A stretch of DNA of 64,000 bases from Bacillota bacterium (GCA_023437365.1 JAEZGK010000003.1:72296-136295), one strand, 5' to 3'. Positions 34,333 through 43,171 are shown, numbered from the stretch's first letter. Notes: generated by a model not told the origin, from the sequence alone. A program made the numbers and translations.

Positions 34333-34361
34333 AATATATCATAGTAAATCAGGCATGTCAA
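34333..34361 (-). promoter_or_regulatory. Promoter of the cyclophilin gene
   Basis: On the minus strand TTGACA (34361-34356), 17-bp spacer and TATATT (34338-34333), about 85 bp ahead of the start codon. Confidence 0.65.
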
Positions 34362-34369
34362 GGCTTGAG

Positions 34370-34735
34370 ACATACTTTCAATTTGTTCTGAAAGTTCATT
34401 AATTTACGAAATCTATAAGAAATAATTATGAAACGTGAATATATTCAAAAAACCTTCTTAAAATCGATGTCTGATTGGTAAAAACTTACGAAATTAAGAA
34501 ATATCCGTGCAGAATCCAAATCCTCACTTGCAATAATTACAAAATATTCCGATAATGATATAGTATCGGAGGTTTGGTTCATAAGCAATTCGAAGTTATT
34601 AGCTTTGTAATAGTGTGTATGGGTACTATGATACATATATTAAATGATTTTATACCTTATACTGGATATTAAAGTATTGTTATGTTTCCTTGTGGGGATT
34701 GTAGAAAAAGAAGGATAAGTACTAAGATAGAAAGG
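34370..34735. other. Gene-free AT-rich stretch
   Basis: Between the cyclophilin promoter and the YjbQ gene. A 63-codon minus-strand frame at 34445-34636 has no ribosome site and an unusual composition. No terminator, tRNA or repeat was recognised. Confidence 0.4.
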
Positions 34736-34745
34736 ATGTATTCAG

Positions 34746-35150
34746 ATGCAGGAAGTATATACGTTTGGTGTAAGGACAGGTCAGCATTGTGCGATGATCG
34801 ACATTACCAGAGAGATCAGAAATCTGGTAAAGGATAGCGGTGTAAAAAACGGTATTTGCATAGTATTTATACCTCACACGACCGCCGGAATAACAATCAA
34901 TGAAAATGCAGATCCGGATGTGATACGTGATTTTATGATGGAAATGAGCAAGGTGGTACCACTGTCGGATGGTTACCATCACAGCGAAGGGAATTCCGCA
35001 GCTCATATAAAAGCAAGTATGATGGGCTTCTCCCAGACCTTGATCATAGAGGATGGAAGGCCTGTTCTTGGGACCTGGCAGGGCGTATTCTTTATGGAAT
35101 TCGACGGACCCCGAATCAGAAAGATCCATGTAAAGATTATGGAAGGCTGA
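34746..35150 (+). CDS. YjbQ-family (UPF0047) secondary thiamine-phosphate synthase-like protein
   Basis: 134 residues. Characteristic pieces: FIPHTTAGITINENADPDV, HHSEGNSAAHIKASMMG and LGTWQGVFFMEFDGPR. The His-rich metal site (HTTA and SAAHIK) is intact. Some members have weak thiamine-phosphate synthase activity, and the true role is unclear. It is a single gene with an AGAAAGGA site. Confidence 0.88.
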   Translation: MQEVYTFGVRTGQHCAMIDITREIRNLVKDSGVKNGICIVFIPHTTAGITINENADPDVIRDFMMEMSKVVPLSDGYHHSEGNSAAHIKASMMGFSQTLIIEDGRPVLGTWQGVFFMEFDGPRIRKIHVKIMEG

Positions 35151-35199
35151 CTAAAACAATTTCCGGACATAAAAAATGACAAATCTCCTAAAAAATGCC

Positions 35200-35228
35200 T
35201 TGTCGTGAGAATGGATTTGGGTTATAAT
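35200..35228 (+). promoter_or_regulatory. pyrK-pyrD-pyrE promoter
   Basis: TTGTCG (35200-35205), 17-bp spacer, TATAAT (35223-35228). The leader holds a small hairpin GGATGCCAAGCATCC (35239-35253) but no complete terminator or PyrR-type attenuator that I could recognise. Confidence 0.6.
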
Positions 35229-35307
35229 CAACGCTAGCGAGGATGCCAAGCATCCGACCATTGCTTGTTCTGTACATTAATTAATCATGAAACCTAGGAG
35301 AAATGTT

Positions 35308-36075
35308 ATGTCAGTCGCTATGAAGAAGAACGTTGTTATAACAGACAACAGTATGCTTGCAGAAGACATCTACAGTATGTGGCTGGAAGCAAAGGATATT
35401 GCAGACAATGCAAAGCCGGGTCAGTTTGTTTCTTTATATTGTAAGGACGGCAGCAGATTATTACCCAGACCGATCAGCATCTGTGAGATTGACAGAGCGA
35501 AGGGAGCAGTACGTCTGGTTTATCGGGTTGCCGGTAAAGGAACCAAAGAATTTGCTCTATTGAAGGGGCAGGATACCATTGAGGCAATGGGACCGCTTGG
35601 TAATGGCTTTACCTTAGAAGGCAAAAAGGCATTACTGATTGGAGGAGGAATAGGAATTCCGCCGATGCTGGAGCTGGCAAAGCAGCTAAACTGCGAAAAA
35701 GAGATTGTTTTAGGATATAGAGACATACCATTTCTTAATCAGGAATTTGTTCCCTATGGAAAAGTATATATATCGACAGAGGAGGGCACCATCGGCACTA
35801 AGGGCAACGTACTGGATGCCATTCGTGAACATCATTTGGAGGCAGATATCATTTTTGCCTGCGGACCGACACCGATGCTTCGCGGAATTCAATCCTATGC
35901 CCTGGAGAGGGGTATTAGAGCCCAGCTCTCCTTGGAAGAGCGTATGGCCTGTGGTATCGGAGCATGTCTCGGCTGCGTATGTAAGACGAAAGAGACGGAT
36001 CATCACAGCAATGTGAAGAATAAACGTATCTGTAAGGATGGCCCCGTATTTTATGCACAGGAGGTGGAGTTATGA
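35308..36075 (+). CDS. pyrK: Dihydroorotate dehydrogenase B electron-transfer subunit
   Basis: Carries FAD and a [2Fe-2S] cluster and passes electrons from PyrD to NAD+. The FAD domain includes RLLPRPISICEID, the NAD-binding part GGGIGIPPMLELAK, and the cluster Cys are in ACGIGACLGCVC and NKRICKDGPVF, the usual four-ligand pattern. The start at 35308 is used because AGGAG at 35295-35299 lies 8 bases ahead; an ATG at 35287 lacks a site. It overlaps pyrD by 4 bp. Confidence 0.93.
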   Translation: MSVAMKKNVVITDNSMLAEDIYSMWLEAKDIADNAKPGQFVSLYCKDGSRLLPRPISICEIDRAKGAVRLVYRVAGKGTKEFALLKGQDTIEAMGPLGNGFTLEGKKALLIGGGIGIPPMLELAKQLNCEKEIVLGYRDIPFLNQEFVPYGKVYISTEEGTIGTKGNVLDAIREHHLEADIIFACGPTPMLRGIQSYALERGIRAQLSLEERMACGIGACLGCVCKTKETDHHSNVKNKRICKDGPVFYAQEVEL

Positions 36076-36974
36076 AGCTGAACGTAACTTTAGCCGGAGT
36101 AACCTTTAAGAATCCTGTGACAACAGCCTCCGGCACCTTCGGTTCCGGCATGGAATACAGCGATTATGTGGATTTATCAGGTCTCGGAGCTGTTACCACG
36201 AAGGGTGTCTCCTCCGTACCCTGGCCGGGTAATCCCACACCTCGAGTAGCGGAAGTCTATGGTGGAATGCTGAATGCCATCGGTCTTCAAAATCCCGGTG
36301 CAGAGGTATTCATTCACCGTGACATCCCGTTTCTGAGAAAGTTTGATACAAAAATAATAGTCAATGTGGTTGGAAAGACTACAGAAGAATACTGCGATGT
36401 GGTGGAGCGTCTGTCTGATTGCGATGTGGATATGCTAGAGATTAATATCTCCTGTCCGAATGTGAAGGAAGGCGGGATTGCATTTGGGCAGGATCCGAAG
36501 TGTATAGAAGCAATTACCTCAGAATTGAAGAAACGTGCAAAGCAGCCAATCATCATGAAGCTCAGCCCGAACGTGACGGATATTACCGAGATGGCACGGG
36601 CTGCGCAGGCAGGTGGGGCTGATGCACTCTCCCTGATTAATACTCTGACCGGTACGAAGATAGATATCCATCGCAGGGCATTTTTGCTCGCCAATAAGAC
36701 AGGAGGACTGTCCGGGCCTGCGATTAAGCCGGTTGCACTTCGGATGGTTTATCAGGTGGCGCACGCAGTGCAGCTGCCGATTATTGGTATGGGTGGCATA
36801 ACCACAGCAGAGGATGCCTTGGAATTCATTATGGCAGGAGCCAGCATGGTTGCGGTAGGAACAGCCAATTTTATCAATCCTGAAGCCACCTCGGATATTT
36901 TGGCGGGGATAGAGGCTTATATGAAGCGTTATCAGATTGAGGATATCAAGGAATTAATCGGATGTGTAAAATAA
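36072..36974 (+). CDS. pyrD: Dihydroorotate dehydrogenase B catalytic subunit
   Basis: Class 1B FMN enzyme that oxidises dihydroorotate to orotate together with PyrK. Motifs: NPVTTASGTFGSG, the substrate loop region NISCPNVKEGG with the catalytic Cys, MKLSPNVTDI, and the phosphate-binding IGMGGITTAEDALEFI. 300 residues, standard. The start overlaps the pyrK stop (ATGA), giving coupled translation. Confidence 0.95.
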   Translation: MKLNVTLAGVTFKNPVTTASGTFGSGMEYSDYVDLSGLGAVTTKGVSSVPWPGNPTPRVAEVYGGMLNAIGLQNPGAEVFIHRDIPFLRKFDTKIIVNVVGKTTEEYCDVVERLSDCDVDMLEINISCPNVKEGGIAFGQDPKCIEAITSELKKRAKQPIIMKLSPNVTDITEMARAAQAGGADALSLINTLTGTKIDIHRRAFLLANKTGGLSGPAIKPVALRMVYQVAHAVQLPIIGMGGITTAEDALEFIMAGASMVAVGTANFINPEATSDILAGIEAYMKRYQIEDIKELIGCVK

Positions 36975-37048
36975 ATCTGATTTATTTCCTATTAAGGCTA
37001 TGAAATGTATTTTTTTGTGATACAATGATTATATGCAGGAGGAATTAT

Positions 37049-37735
37049 ATGGAACAGTACAAGAAGGAATTTATCGAATTCATGGTAGACTGCGGAGTAC
37101 TAAAGTTTGGTGATTTTACCACCAAGAGCGGACGCAAGACTCCCTTTTTCGTGAATACAGGCTATTACCGCACAGGTACACAGCTGCGCAAGCTGGGTGA
37201 ATACTATGCAAAAGCAATCCATGACAAATATGGAACTGATTTTGATATACTGTTCGGTCCGGCATATAAGGGAATTCCGCTAAGTGTTGCTGCTACTATG
37301 GCAATCAGTGAGTTCTATGGTAAGGAAATTAAGTACTGCTCTAATCGTAAGGAAGTCAAGGATCACGGAGACACCGGTATTCTGTTGGGTTCTCCTCTGA
37401 CGGACGGTGACAAGGTGATCATAATTGAAGACGTTACCACCGCAGGTACTTCCATCGGAGAGACCATGCCAATTCTGAATGCGCAGGCAAAGGTTAATGT
37501 ACTTGGTCTTGTGGTATCTGTGGATCGTATGGAACGAGGTCAGGGTTCCAAGAGTGCTCTTTCTGAGATTGAGGAGAATTATCATATTGCAACGACTGCA
37601 ATCGTAACCATGGAGGAAGTTGTAGAGCATTTGCATAATAAGCCCTATCAGGGGAAGGTTGTTATTGATGATACATTAAAAGCAGCAATTGATGCATATT
37701 ATGAACAATATGGCGTAAATAATGAAACATACTGA
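37049..37735 (+). CDS. pyrE: Orotate phosphoribosyltransferase
   Basis: Joins orotate and PRPP to give OMP. 228 residues. The PRPP motif is VIIIEDVTTAGTSIGE, and the early part has GDFTTKSGRKTPFFVNTG and LFGPAYKGIPL. The start at 37049 follows AGGAGG at 37037-37042, 75 bp after pyrD; the frame is open 24 bases upstream but is not used. With pyrC, pyrF, pyrK and pyrD most of de novo UMP synthesis is present; carB, carA, pyrB and pyrR are not. Confidence 0.95.
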   Translation: MEQYKKEFIEFMVDCGVLKFGDFTTKSGRKTPFFVNTGYYRTGTQLRKLGEYYAKAIHDKYGTDFDILFGPAYKGIPLSVAATMAISEFYGKEIKYCSNRKEVKDHGDTGILLGSPLTDGDKVIIIEDVTTAGTSIGETMPILNAQAKVNVLGLVVSVDRMERGQGSKSALSEIEENYHIATTAIVTMEEVVEHLHNKPYQGKVVIDDTLKAAIDAYYEQYGVNNETY

Positions 37736-37757
37736 TCCGAAAAGGAGGGATTGTAAT

Positions 37758-37910
37758 ATGATGGAGAAGATATATCACACAATGAAATCGGTTGGAGTAT
37801 GGAATCTCGTGTTAGGAATACTGCTGATTGTTGCAGGACTTATATCCGGCATTTTGCTTATTCTGAACGGAGCCAAGCTGTTGAAGAAGAAATCAGATTT
37901 ATTATTTTAA
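37758..37910 (+). CDS. Small single-helix membrane protein
   Basis: 50 residues with one strong membrane helix (VLGILLIVAGLISGILLILN) and a Lys-rich tail. It has a very good AAAGGAGGG site and starts 22 bp after pyrE, so it is probably translated as the last gene of the pyr operon. I do not recognise the family. It is followed by a terminator. Confidence 0.6.
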   Translation: MMEKIYHTMKSVGVWNLVLGILLIVAGLISGILLILNGAKLLKKKSDLLF

Positions 37911-37930
37911 TGGAAAATCATTGTTAACAT

Positions 37931-37969
37931 ACCCTAAGAGACGAAAGTCGTTTAGGGTTTATTTTTTTT
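37931..37969 (+). terminator. Terminator of the pyrKDE operon
   Basis: ACCCTAA (37931-37937) pairs with TTAGGGT (37952-37958), with an inner GAC-GAAA-GTC tetraloop stem, then TTATTTTTTTT. Confidence 0.85.
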
Positions 37970-37983
37970 CTTTCGAACATTTT

Positions 37984-38033
37984 TCGAAACTGTTTCGACA
38001 ATGATTGAAACAGTGCGTCTGCTTTGGTAAAAT
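37984..38033 (+). promoter_or_regulatory. araC-type gene promoter with palindromes
   Basis: TTGAAA (38005-38010), 17-bp spacer, TAAAAT (38028-38033). Overlapping the -35 are TCGAAACTGTTTCGA (37984-37998) and the inverted repeat ACTGTTTC/GAAACAGT (37989-37996, 38007-38014). Probably an operator; autoregulation is inferred. Confidence 0.5.
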
Positions 38034-38090
38034 AAAAGGTATTGAAGACTGGCGGTAATGATTTCTGATGGATAAGGCAGGGATTTAGAT

Positions 38091-38924
38091 ATGCACGATA
38101 TGAGTTTATATGAGAAGAAGATTATTAATGATGAGGAGTTTCCTGTACAGATTTTTACCAATCATATCAGGAGGCCAGGCTTTTATTGCCCACCGCATTG
38201 GCATGAACATTTTGAACTCCATTATGTTATGGATGGCCAGGGTACTTTTTTCTGTAATAATAAGCCGAATAGGATGGAAGAAGGCAATTTGCTGATTATC
38301 AACAGCAATGAGCTTCATGAGGGTATGAGTATTTCCAAGCGTTTTGAGGCACTTGTTGTTATTTTTGAAATGGATTCCTTCTCCAAAGAGATTGCCAACT
38401 GTAATGTCATTTTTCAATCACTGGTGGAAAAGGACGAAAAGATCAAAGAATTAATGGAGAACATCTATAATGAAGAAAGTAATAAGAAGGTAGGATATAA
38501 ACTGTCTATGAAGGGAAAAATATATGAGCTGATTACCTATCTTCTTAGAAACTATGTCGTGGAAAGCCTTTCTGACAAGGAATGCAACAGGCGAAATAAA
38601 AATCTGACAAGGCTGAACATGGTGCTTCAGTATATACAAAATAATTTCACAGAGCCCATTGCCATACAGACGCTGGCCAATCTGGTGCACCTGAGTGAAT
38701 ATCGTTTCTGTCATCTTTTTCGGGAAAGTATGGGATTAAGTCCTCTCAATTACATCAATGAAGTTCGCTTGAGGACAGCCCACCGCCTTTTGGAGCAAAG
38801 GGAACTGACAGTCTCAGAAATCGCTTCAGCAGTCGGCTTTCAGGATTACAATAATTTTGGGCGACTGTTCAGGAAGTATTATGGGTATGCACCTTCCGCT
38901 ATCTGGAAAAAAGTCAATACATAA
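38091..38924 (+). CDS. AraC-family regulator with cupin sensor domain
   Basis: 277 residues. The N-terminal part is a cupin with PPHWHEHFELHYVMDG and INSNELHEG; the C-terminal part has two helix-turn-helix motifs (AIQTLANLVHLSEYRFCHLFRE and VSEIASAVGFQDYNNFGRLFRKYYG). It lies 222 bp before the four-gene dehydrogenase/isomerase cassette on the same strand and is its likely activator, with a sugar or keto-sugar as effector (inferred). Confidence 0.9.
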   Translation: MHDMSLYEKKIINDEEFPVQIFTNHIRRPGFYCPPHWHEHFELHYVMDGQGTFFCNNKPNRMEEGNLLIINSNELHEGMSISKRFEALVVIFEMDSFSKEIANCNVIFQSLVEKDEKIKELMENIYNEESNKKVGYKLSMKGKIYELITYLLRNYVVESLSDKECNRRNKNLTRLNMVLQYIQNNFTEPIAIQTLANLVHLSEYRFCHLFRESMGLSPLNYINEVRLRTAHRLLEQRELTVSEIASAVGFQDYNNFGRLFRKYYGYAPSAIWKKVNT

Positions 38925-39034
38925 AATATAGCAAGATAATATGTGCTTTCAGCAAGATATCCATAGCAGTTTTTGTGAAAGAATTATAAGATTGTATCAA
39001 CAAAAAGTGGTAAAAAGTGCACAGCACTTTTCCG

Positions 39035-39085
39035 GATAGAATAAATTGCTACGCAAGCTCGCTTACAATAGCATTCTATTCTATC
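39035..39085 (+). promoter_or_regulatory. Long imperfect hairpin between the regulator and the cassette
   Basis: GATAGAATAAATTGCT (39035-39050) pairs almost fully with AGCATTCTATTCTATC (39070-39085). The loop holds GCAAGCTCGCTTAC. No T-run follows. It could be an operator or RNA element for the downstream operon, or an intergenic repeat. Confidence 0.45.
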
Positions 39086-39145
39086 AGGAAAGTAGCAAAG
39101 ATGTTTTGACACTTTCTTCAAATAAAAATATTAGGAGGAATAGAG

Positions 39146-40117
39146 ATGAAATTAGGTACATTAACAGTCGTATTAGGCGATATGCCTCTAACTAAGGCTT
39201 GTGAATTCCTTGCCGGCAAGGGAGTTCAGATGGTAGAGATCGGCTGCGGCGGATACCCCGGGAAAGCACATTGTGATCCGGATATTCTCTTAAACGATGA
39301 GAAGGAATTAATAAAATTCCAGGATACAATCAAGCAGCACGGCTTGGAAATCAGCGCATTAAGCTGCCATGGTAACATGGTTCATCCTGATCCGGAGACT
39401 GCCAAGATGTATGATGATGATTTTACTAAGGCAATTCTGCTGGCTGAGAAGCTGGGAATCAATATCATCAATACCTTTTCCGGTTGTCCGGGTGGCGGAC
39501 CGAAGGAAACAGTACCCAACTGGGTAACCTGCTCCTGGCCTGAGGATTACGCAAGGATATTGGAATATCAGTGGAATGAGGTGCTGATTCCTTACTGGAA
39601 GAAGAAGGTAGCCTTTGCGAAGGAACATGGTGTGGACAAGATCGCTCTTGAGCTTCACCCCGGCTTTTGTGTGTATAATACCAGCACTCTGCTTAAGCTT
39701 CGCGCGGCAGTGGGCCCCGAAATCGGTGCGAACTTTGATCCCAGTCATTTGATTTGGCAGGGCATGGATCCTTGCTTATGCATCAGAGAGCTTGGTAAGG
39801 AAAATGCGATTTTCCATTTCCACGCAAAGGATACCAAGGTTGATAAATATAACACTGCATTAAATGGTGTTCTTGATACCGGCCACTATGGCAATGAGCA
39901 GACCCGTTCCTGGATCTTCAGAGCAGTAGGCTACGGTAATTCTGCAGATTATTGGAAGGCAATAGTATCCGAGCTTCGTATGGCTGGATATGATTACGTG
40001 CTTAGCATTGAACATGAGGACAGTCTGATGTCCGGTCAGGAAGGCTTAACTAAGGCAATCAATTTCTTGAAGGATGTTTTGATTTTCGAAGATAAAGGGG
40101 TTATGTTCTGGGCATAA
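39146..40117 (+). CDS. Sugar isomerase/epimerase-like TIM barrel protein
   Basis: 323 residues of the xylose-isomerase-like (AP endonuclease 2) fold. Metal ligands of the family can be placed: Glu in IALELHPG, Asp and His in GANFDPSHLIW, His in FHFHAKDTK, Glu in LSIEHEDSL. The catalysed reaction is not certain; relatives isomerise, epimerise, eliminate or hydrate sugars. First of four genes in which isomerase-like and Gfo/Idh genes alternate. Strong AGGAGG site. Confidence 0.85.
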   Translation: MKLGTLTVVLGDMPLTKACEFLAGKGVQMVEIGCGGYPGKAHCDPDILLNDEKELIKFQDTIKQHGLEISALSCHGNMVHPDPETAKMYDDDFTKAILLAEKLGINIINTFSGCPGGGPKETVPNWVTCSWPEDYARILEYQWNEVLIPYWKKKVAFAKEHGVDKIALELHPGFCVYNTSTLLKLRAAVGPEIGANFDPSHLIWQGMDPCLCIRELGKENAIFHFHAKDTKVDKYNTALNGVLDTGHYGNEQTRSWIFRAVGYGNSADYWKAIVSELRMAGYDYVLSIEHEDSLMSGQEGLTKAINFLKDVLIFEDKGVMFWA

Positions 40118-40139
40118 CCTAGTAAGAATGGAGACTACT

Positions 40140-41195
40140 ATGGAACAACAGAATTATATGCTTGGTATCGTTGGCTTCGGCGGAATGGGCAATTGGCATC
40201 GCGAAACGATTGATACTATAGAAGGTTTAAAGGTTGCAGGCATTTATGATATAGCCAAAGAACGTATGAGGTTTGCCGAAGAAGTAGGTGTTCGCAGCTA
40301 TGACAGCCTGGAAGAATTATTGAGCGATGACAGAATCGATATGGTTCTGGTCGCAACCCCGAATGATTTGCACAAATCGATTGCTATTCAGGCGATGCGT
40401 GCAGGGAAGAATGTAGTGAGCGAGAAACCGGTCACTATGAATTCACAGGACTTACAGGAAATGATTGATGTATCTCGTGAGACCGGCAAGCTGTTTACGG
40501 TACACCAAAATCGTCGCTGGGATGAGGATTTCCTTACGATGAAGAAAATATATGAGGAAGGAATACTGGGAGAGGTATTTCGGATCGAATCCAGAGTTCA
40601 TGGTTCCAGAGGAATTCCCGGTGATTGGCGTCAGGAGAAGGAGCATGGAGGCGGTATGATCCTGGATTGGGGAGTGCATCTTCTGGATCAGCTGCTTCAG
40701 ATGGTAGGAGATGCCAAGCTGAAAAGAGTCTATGCAAATGTGACCAATATTACCAATACCATGGTAGATGACGGTTTTACCGCTCATTTGAGCTTTGATA
40801 ACGGTGTGGAGGCTTTGGTTGAGGTCGGCACAAGTAACTTTATCTCACTTCCGAGGTGGTATATGATTGGTCAGAACGGTACAGCTATCATAGAGGATTG
40901 GGATATGAAGGGCAGAATCGTCCATGCAGCCGGCAAGGATGAGAAGGATGTGGTTCCTGTTCGCACAGCAGCCGGCTTGACCAAGACAATGGCACCCCGT
41001 CGCGAGGATACGATCACCACGGAAGCGCTTCCGATTGTGAAAAGTGATATCAGGGATTTCTATCGCAATGTCATGAGAACCATCGCAGGAGAGGAAGAGC
41101 AAAAAGTTAAGCTGCCTGAGGTCATGAGGGTTATGAAGCTGATGGAAGCAATTTTTGAGTCCTCTGAGAGAAAACAGGTAGTAGATTTCGAGTAA
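40140..41195 (+). CDS. Gfo/Idh/MocA-family oxidoreductase
   Basis: About 351 residues. N-terminal Rossmann fold (LGIVGFGGMGNWH), the family motif VSEKPVTMNSQDL with the catalytic Lys (EKP), and the C-terminal domain with GGGMILDWGVHLLDQLLQMVG, where His and Asp position the substrate. It oxidises or reduces a sugar or cyclitol hydroxyl with NAD(P). The start at 40140 is preferred to 40128 (also ATG, in frame) because TGGAG lies 6-7 bases before it. It follows the isomerase gene by 22 bp. Confidence 0.88.
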   Translation: MEQQNYMLGIVGFGGMGNWHRETIDTIEGLKVAGIYDIAKERMRFAEEVGVRSYDSLEELLSDDRIDMVLVATPNDLHKSIAIQAMRAGKNVVSEKPVTMNSQDLQEMIDVSRETGKLFTVHQNRRWDEDFLTMKKIYEEGILGEVFRIESRVHGSRGIPGDWRQEKEHGGGMILDWGVHLLDQLLQMVGDAKLKRVYANVTNITNTMVDDGFTAHLSFDNGVEALVEVGTSNFISLPRWYMIGQNGTAIIEDWDMKGRIVHAAGKDEKDVVPVRTAAGLTKTMAPRREDTITTEALPIVKSDIRDFYRNVMRTIAGEEEQKVKLPEVMRVMKLMEAIFESSERKQVVDFE

Positions 41196-41277
41196 GTACT
41201 GAAATAAATACAGTTGATATTCCACTTTTCGGAGGAGGCTTCGAGAAGACAGCGAGATATGAGAAAGGGGTATTATT

Positions 41278-42039
41278 ATGAAGACATTACCGGTTGCATT
41301 ACAGCTTTATTCCGTTCGTGAGGAGGCACAGCAGGACTTCGCAAAAACAATGCAGGAAATAAAACAGATGGGGTATAACGGAGTCGAGCTTGCGGGATTA
41401 TATGATCATACACCGGAGGAAATTCGTGATATTCTAAAAAATATCGGACTTATTCCTATATCGGCTCATGTTCCTTATCAGGAAATTATGGGAGATATCG
41501 AGAAAACGATACACAAATATGCAATCATCGGTTGCAGCTTTATCGCTATTCCATACCTGTTGGAGCAGGACCGTTATGGCTCAAAGTCCTATGAAGAATT
41601 TCTGAAGAATATTCCGGCCATTGCAGAGGCATGTAAGAAGGAAGGAATTACCTTACTTTATCATAATCATGATTTTGAATTTCAGAAGACGACTGAGGGC
41701 AGATATGTACTCGATGCCTTATATCAGTCCTTTTCCAAAAGTCAGCTTCAGGTAGAACTGGACACCTGCTGGACGAAGGTTGCAGGTGAGGAGCCTGCTG
41801 CTTATATGAAACAATATGCCGGCAGATTGCCGGTGGTACATCTTAAGGATTATATCAGTACCAACCCGGTAGTATTTGCTGCAGTCGGTCATGGAGTACA
41901 GGATATACCGTCGATATTAGAGCAGGCAATCAATGGCGAGAGCCAATGGGTGGTTGTTGAACAGGACAGCCATATCCAGAATACGGCTATGGAAGATGCT
42001 CGTATCAGCATAGAGTATTTAAAGAGTCTGGGATGGTAA
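41278..42039 (+). CDS. Second sugar isomerase/epimerase-like protein
   Basis: 253 residues of the same xylose-isomerase-like fold but only distantly similar to the first. Metal ligands: NHDFEF in LLYHNHDFEFQ, Asp in QVELDTCWTKV, His in VVHLKDYI, and Glu in WVVVEQD. It lies 82 bp after the first dehydrogenase and 32 bp before the second. The different sizes of the two barrels suggest different reactions in one pathway. Confidence 0.87.
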   Translation: MKTLPVALQLYSVREEAQQDFAKTMQEIKQMGYNGVELAGLYDHTPEEIRDILKNIGLIPISAHVPYQEIMGDIEKTIHKYAIIGCSFIAIPYLLEQDRYGSKSYEEFLKNIPAIAEACKKEGITLLYHNHDFEFQKTTEGRYVLDALYQSFSKSQLQVELDTCWTKVAGEEPAAYMKQYAGRLPVVHLKDYISTNPVVFAAVGHGVQDIPSILEQAINGESQWVVVEQDSHIQNTAMEDARISIEYLKSLGW

Positions 42040-42071
42040 AACGAAGATTAATTAATTATGGAGGAGTATAA

Positions 42072-43151
42072 ATGAGAAAGATTAAAATTGGCATTGTCGG
42101 ATGCGGCGGTATTGCGAATCAAAAGCATCTGCCGGCAATCCAGAAGAACGGAAATTATGAGATTATCGCATTTTGTGATATTATTCAAGCTAAAGCGGAT
42201 GCAGCTAAGGAAAAATTCGGTACAGCAGATGCCCGTGTATATACCGATTATACTGAGCTGGTAAAAGAAAAGGATATGGAGGCAGTTTATGTACTCACTC
42301 CGAATAAGTCCCATGCTGCGATTTCTGTTGCAGCTATGAAAGCAGGAAAACATGTTATGTGTGAGAAGCCTATGGCAAAATCCTATGCAGATGCGAAGCT
42401 GATGCTGGATACGGCTAAGGAGACAGGAAAGCTTCTTACAATCGGATATCAGAACCGTTATCGTCAGGATTCTCTCTATCTGAAGAGAGCCTGTGAAAAC
42501 GGAGATCTTGGTGAGATTTATTATGCACGTGCACATGCAGTCAGAAGACGTGCTGTTCCAACCTGGGGAGTATTCTTAAATGAAGAAGAGCAGGGCGGCG
42601 GTCCCTTAATTGATATCGGAACTCATGCTCTTGACTTAACTCTCTGGATGATGGACAACTATGAGCCGGAGTCAGTAACCGGTTCCGTATATCGTAAGCT
42701 TGCAGATCAGAAGGAACAGGGCAATGCCTTCGGAGAATGGGATCCGAAGGAGTTTACCGTAGAGGACTCTGCCTTTGGCTTTATTAAAATGAAGAACGGT
42801 GCCACCATTCATCTGGAAGCCTCCTGGGCGTTGAATACACTTGAGGTTGATGAAGCCAAGACCAGCCTATGCGGAACAAAGGCAGGAGCAGATATGAAGG
42901 ATGGTCTTCGCCTGAACCGCGTTCAGTATGACAAGCAGTTGGTAGAAAAGCCTGACTTAGACGTCGACGGAGTGGCTTTCTTTACCGGTATAAGTGAGGA
43001 GGCTCCGGATATAGAGCAGAAGGTTTTCTACGAAGCGATTACTGAAGGCAAGTCTTTGGTGGTTAAGCCGGAACAGGCAATTGCAGTTACGAGAATTCTG
43101 GAAGCAATCTATGAGTCTGCCCGTACCGGTAAAACTGTATATTTTGATTAA
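42072..43151 (+). CDS. Second Gfo/Idh/MocA-family oxidoreductase
   Basis: 359 residues. Rossmann motif IGIVGCGGIANQKH, EKP motif CEKPMAKSYADAKL, and the substrate region GGGPLIDIGTHALDLTLWMM. Differs clearly from the gene at 40140, so it is not a recent duplicate. The GGAGG site is good. It ends the cassette; a new promoter follows only 21 bp after its stop. Confidence 0.88.
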   Translation: MRKIKIGIVGCGGIANQKHLPAIQKNGNYEIIAFCDIIQAKADAAKEKFGTADARVYTDYTELVKEKDMEAVYVLTPNKSHAAISVAAMKAGKHVMCEKPMAKSYADAKLMLDTAKETGKLLTIGYQNRYRQDSLYLKRACENGDLGEIYYARAHAVRRRAVPTWGVFLNEEEQGGGPLIDIGTHALDLTLWMMDNYEPESVTGSVYRKLADQKEQGNAFGEWDPKEFTVEDSAFGFIKMKNGATIHLEASWALNTLEVDEAKTSLCGTKAGADMKDGLRLNRVQYDKQLVEKPDLDVDGVAFFTGISEEAPDIEQKVFYEAITEGKSLVVKPEQAIAVTRILEAIYESARTGKTVYFD

Positions 43152-43171
43152 TCGGGAATCTAATAATTCCC

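Noticed and set aside
34445..34636. 63-codon minus-strand ORF between the cyclophilin and YjbQ genes
   Set aside because: No ribosome site, no domain, AT-rich composition; probably chance.
39106..39134. Promoter TTGACA-17-TATTAG directly before the first cassette gene
   Set aside because: The -10 would overlap the ribosome site and leave almost no leader before the ATG at 39146.
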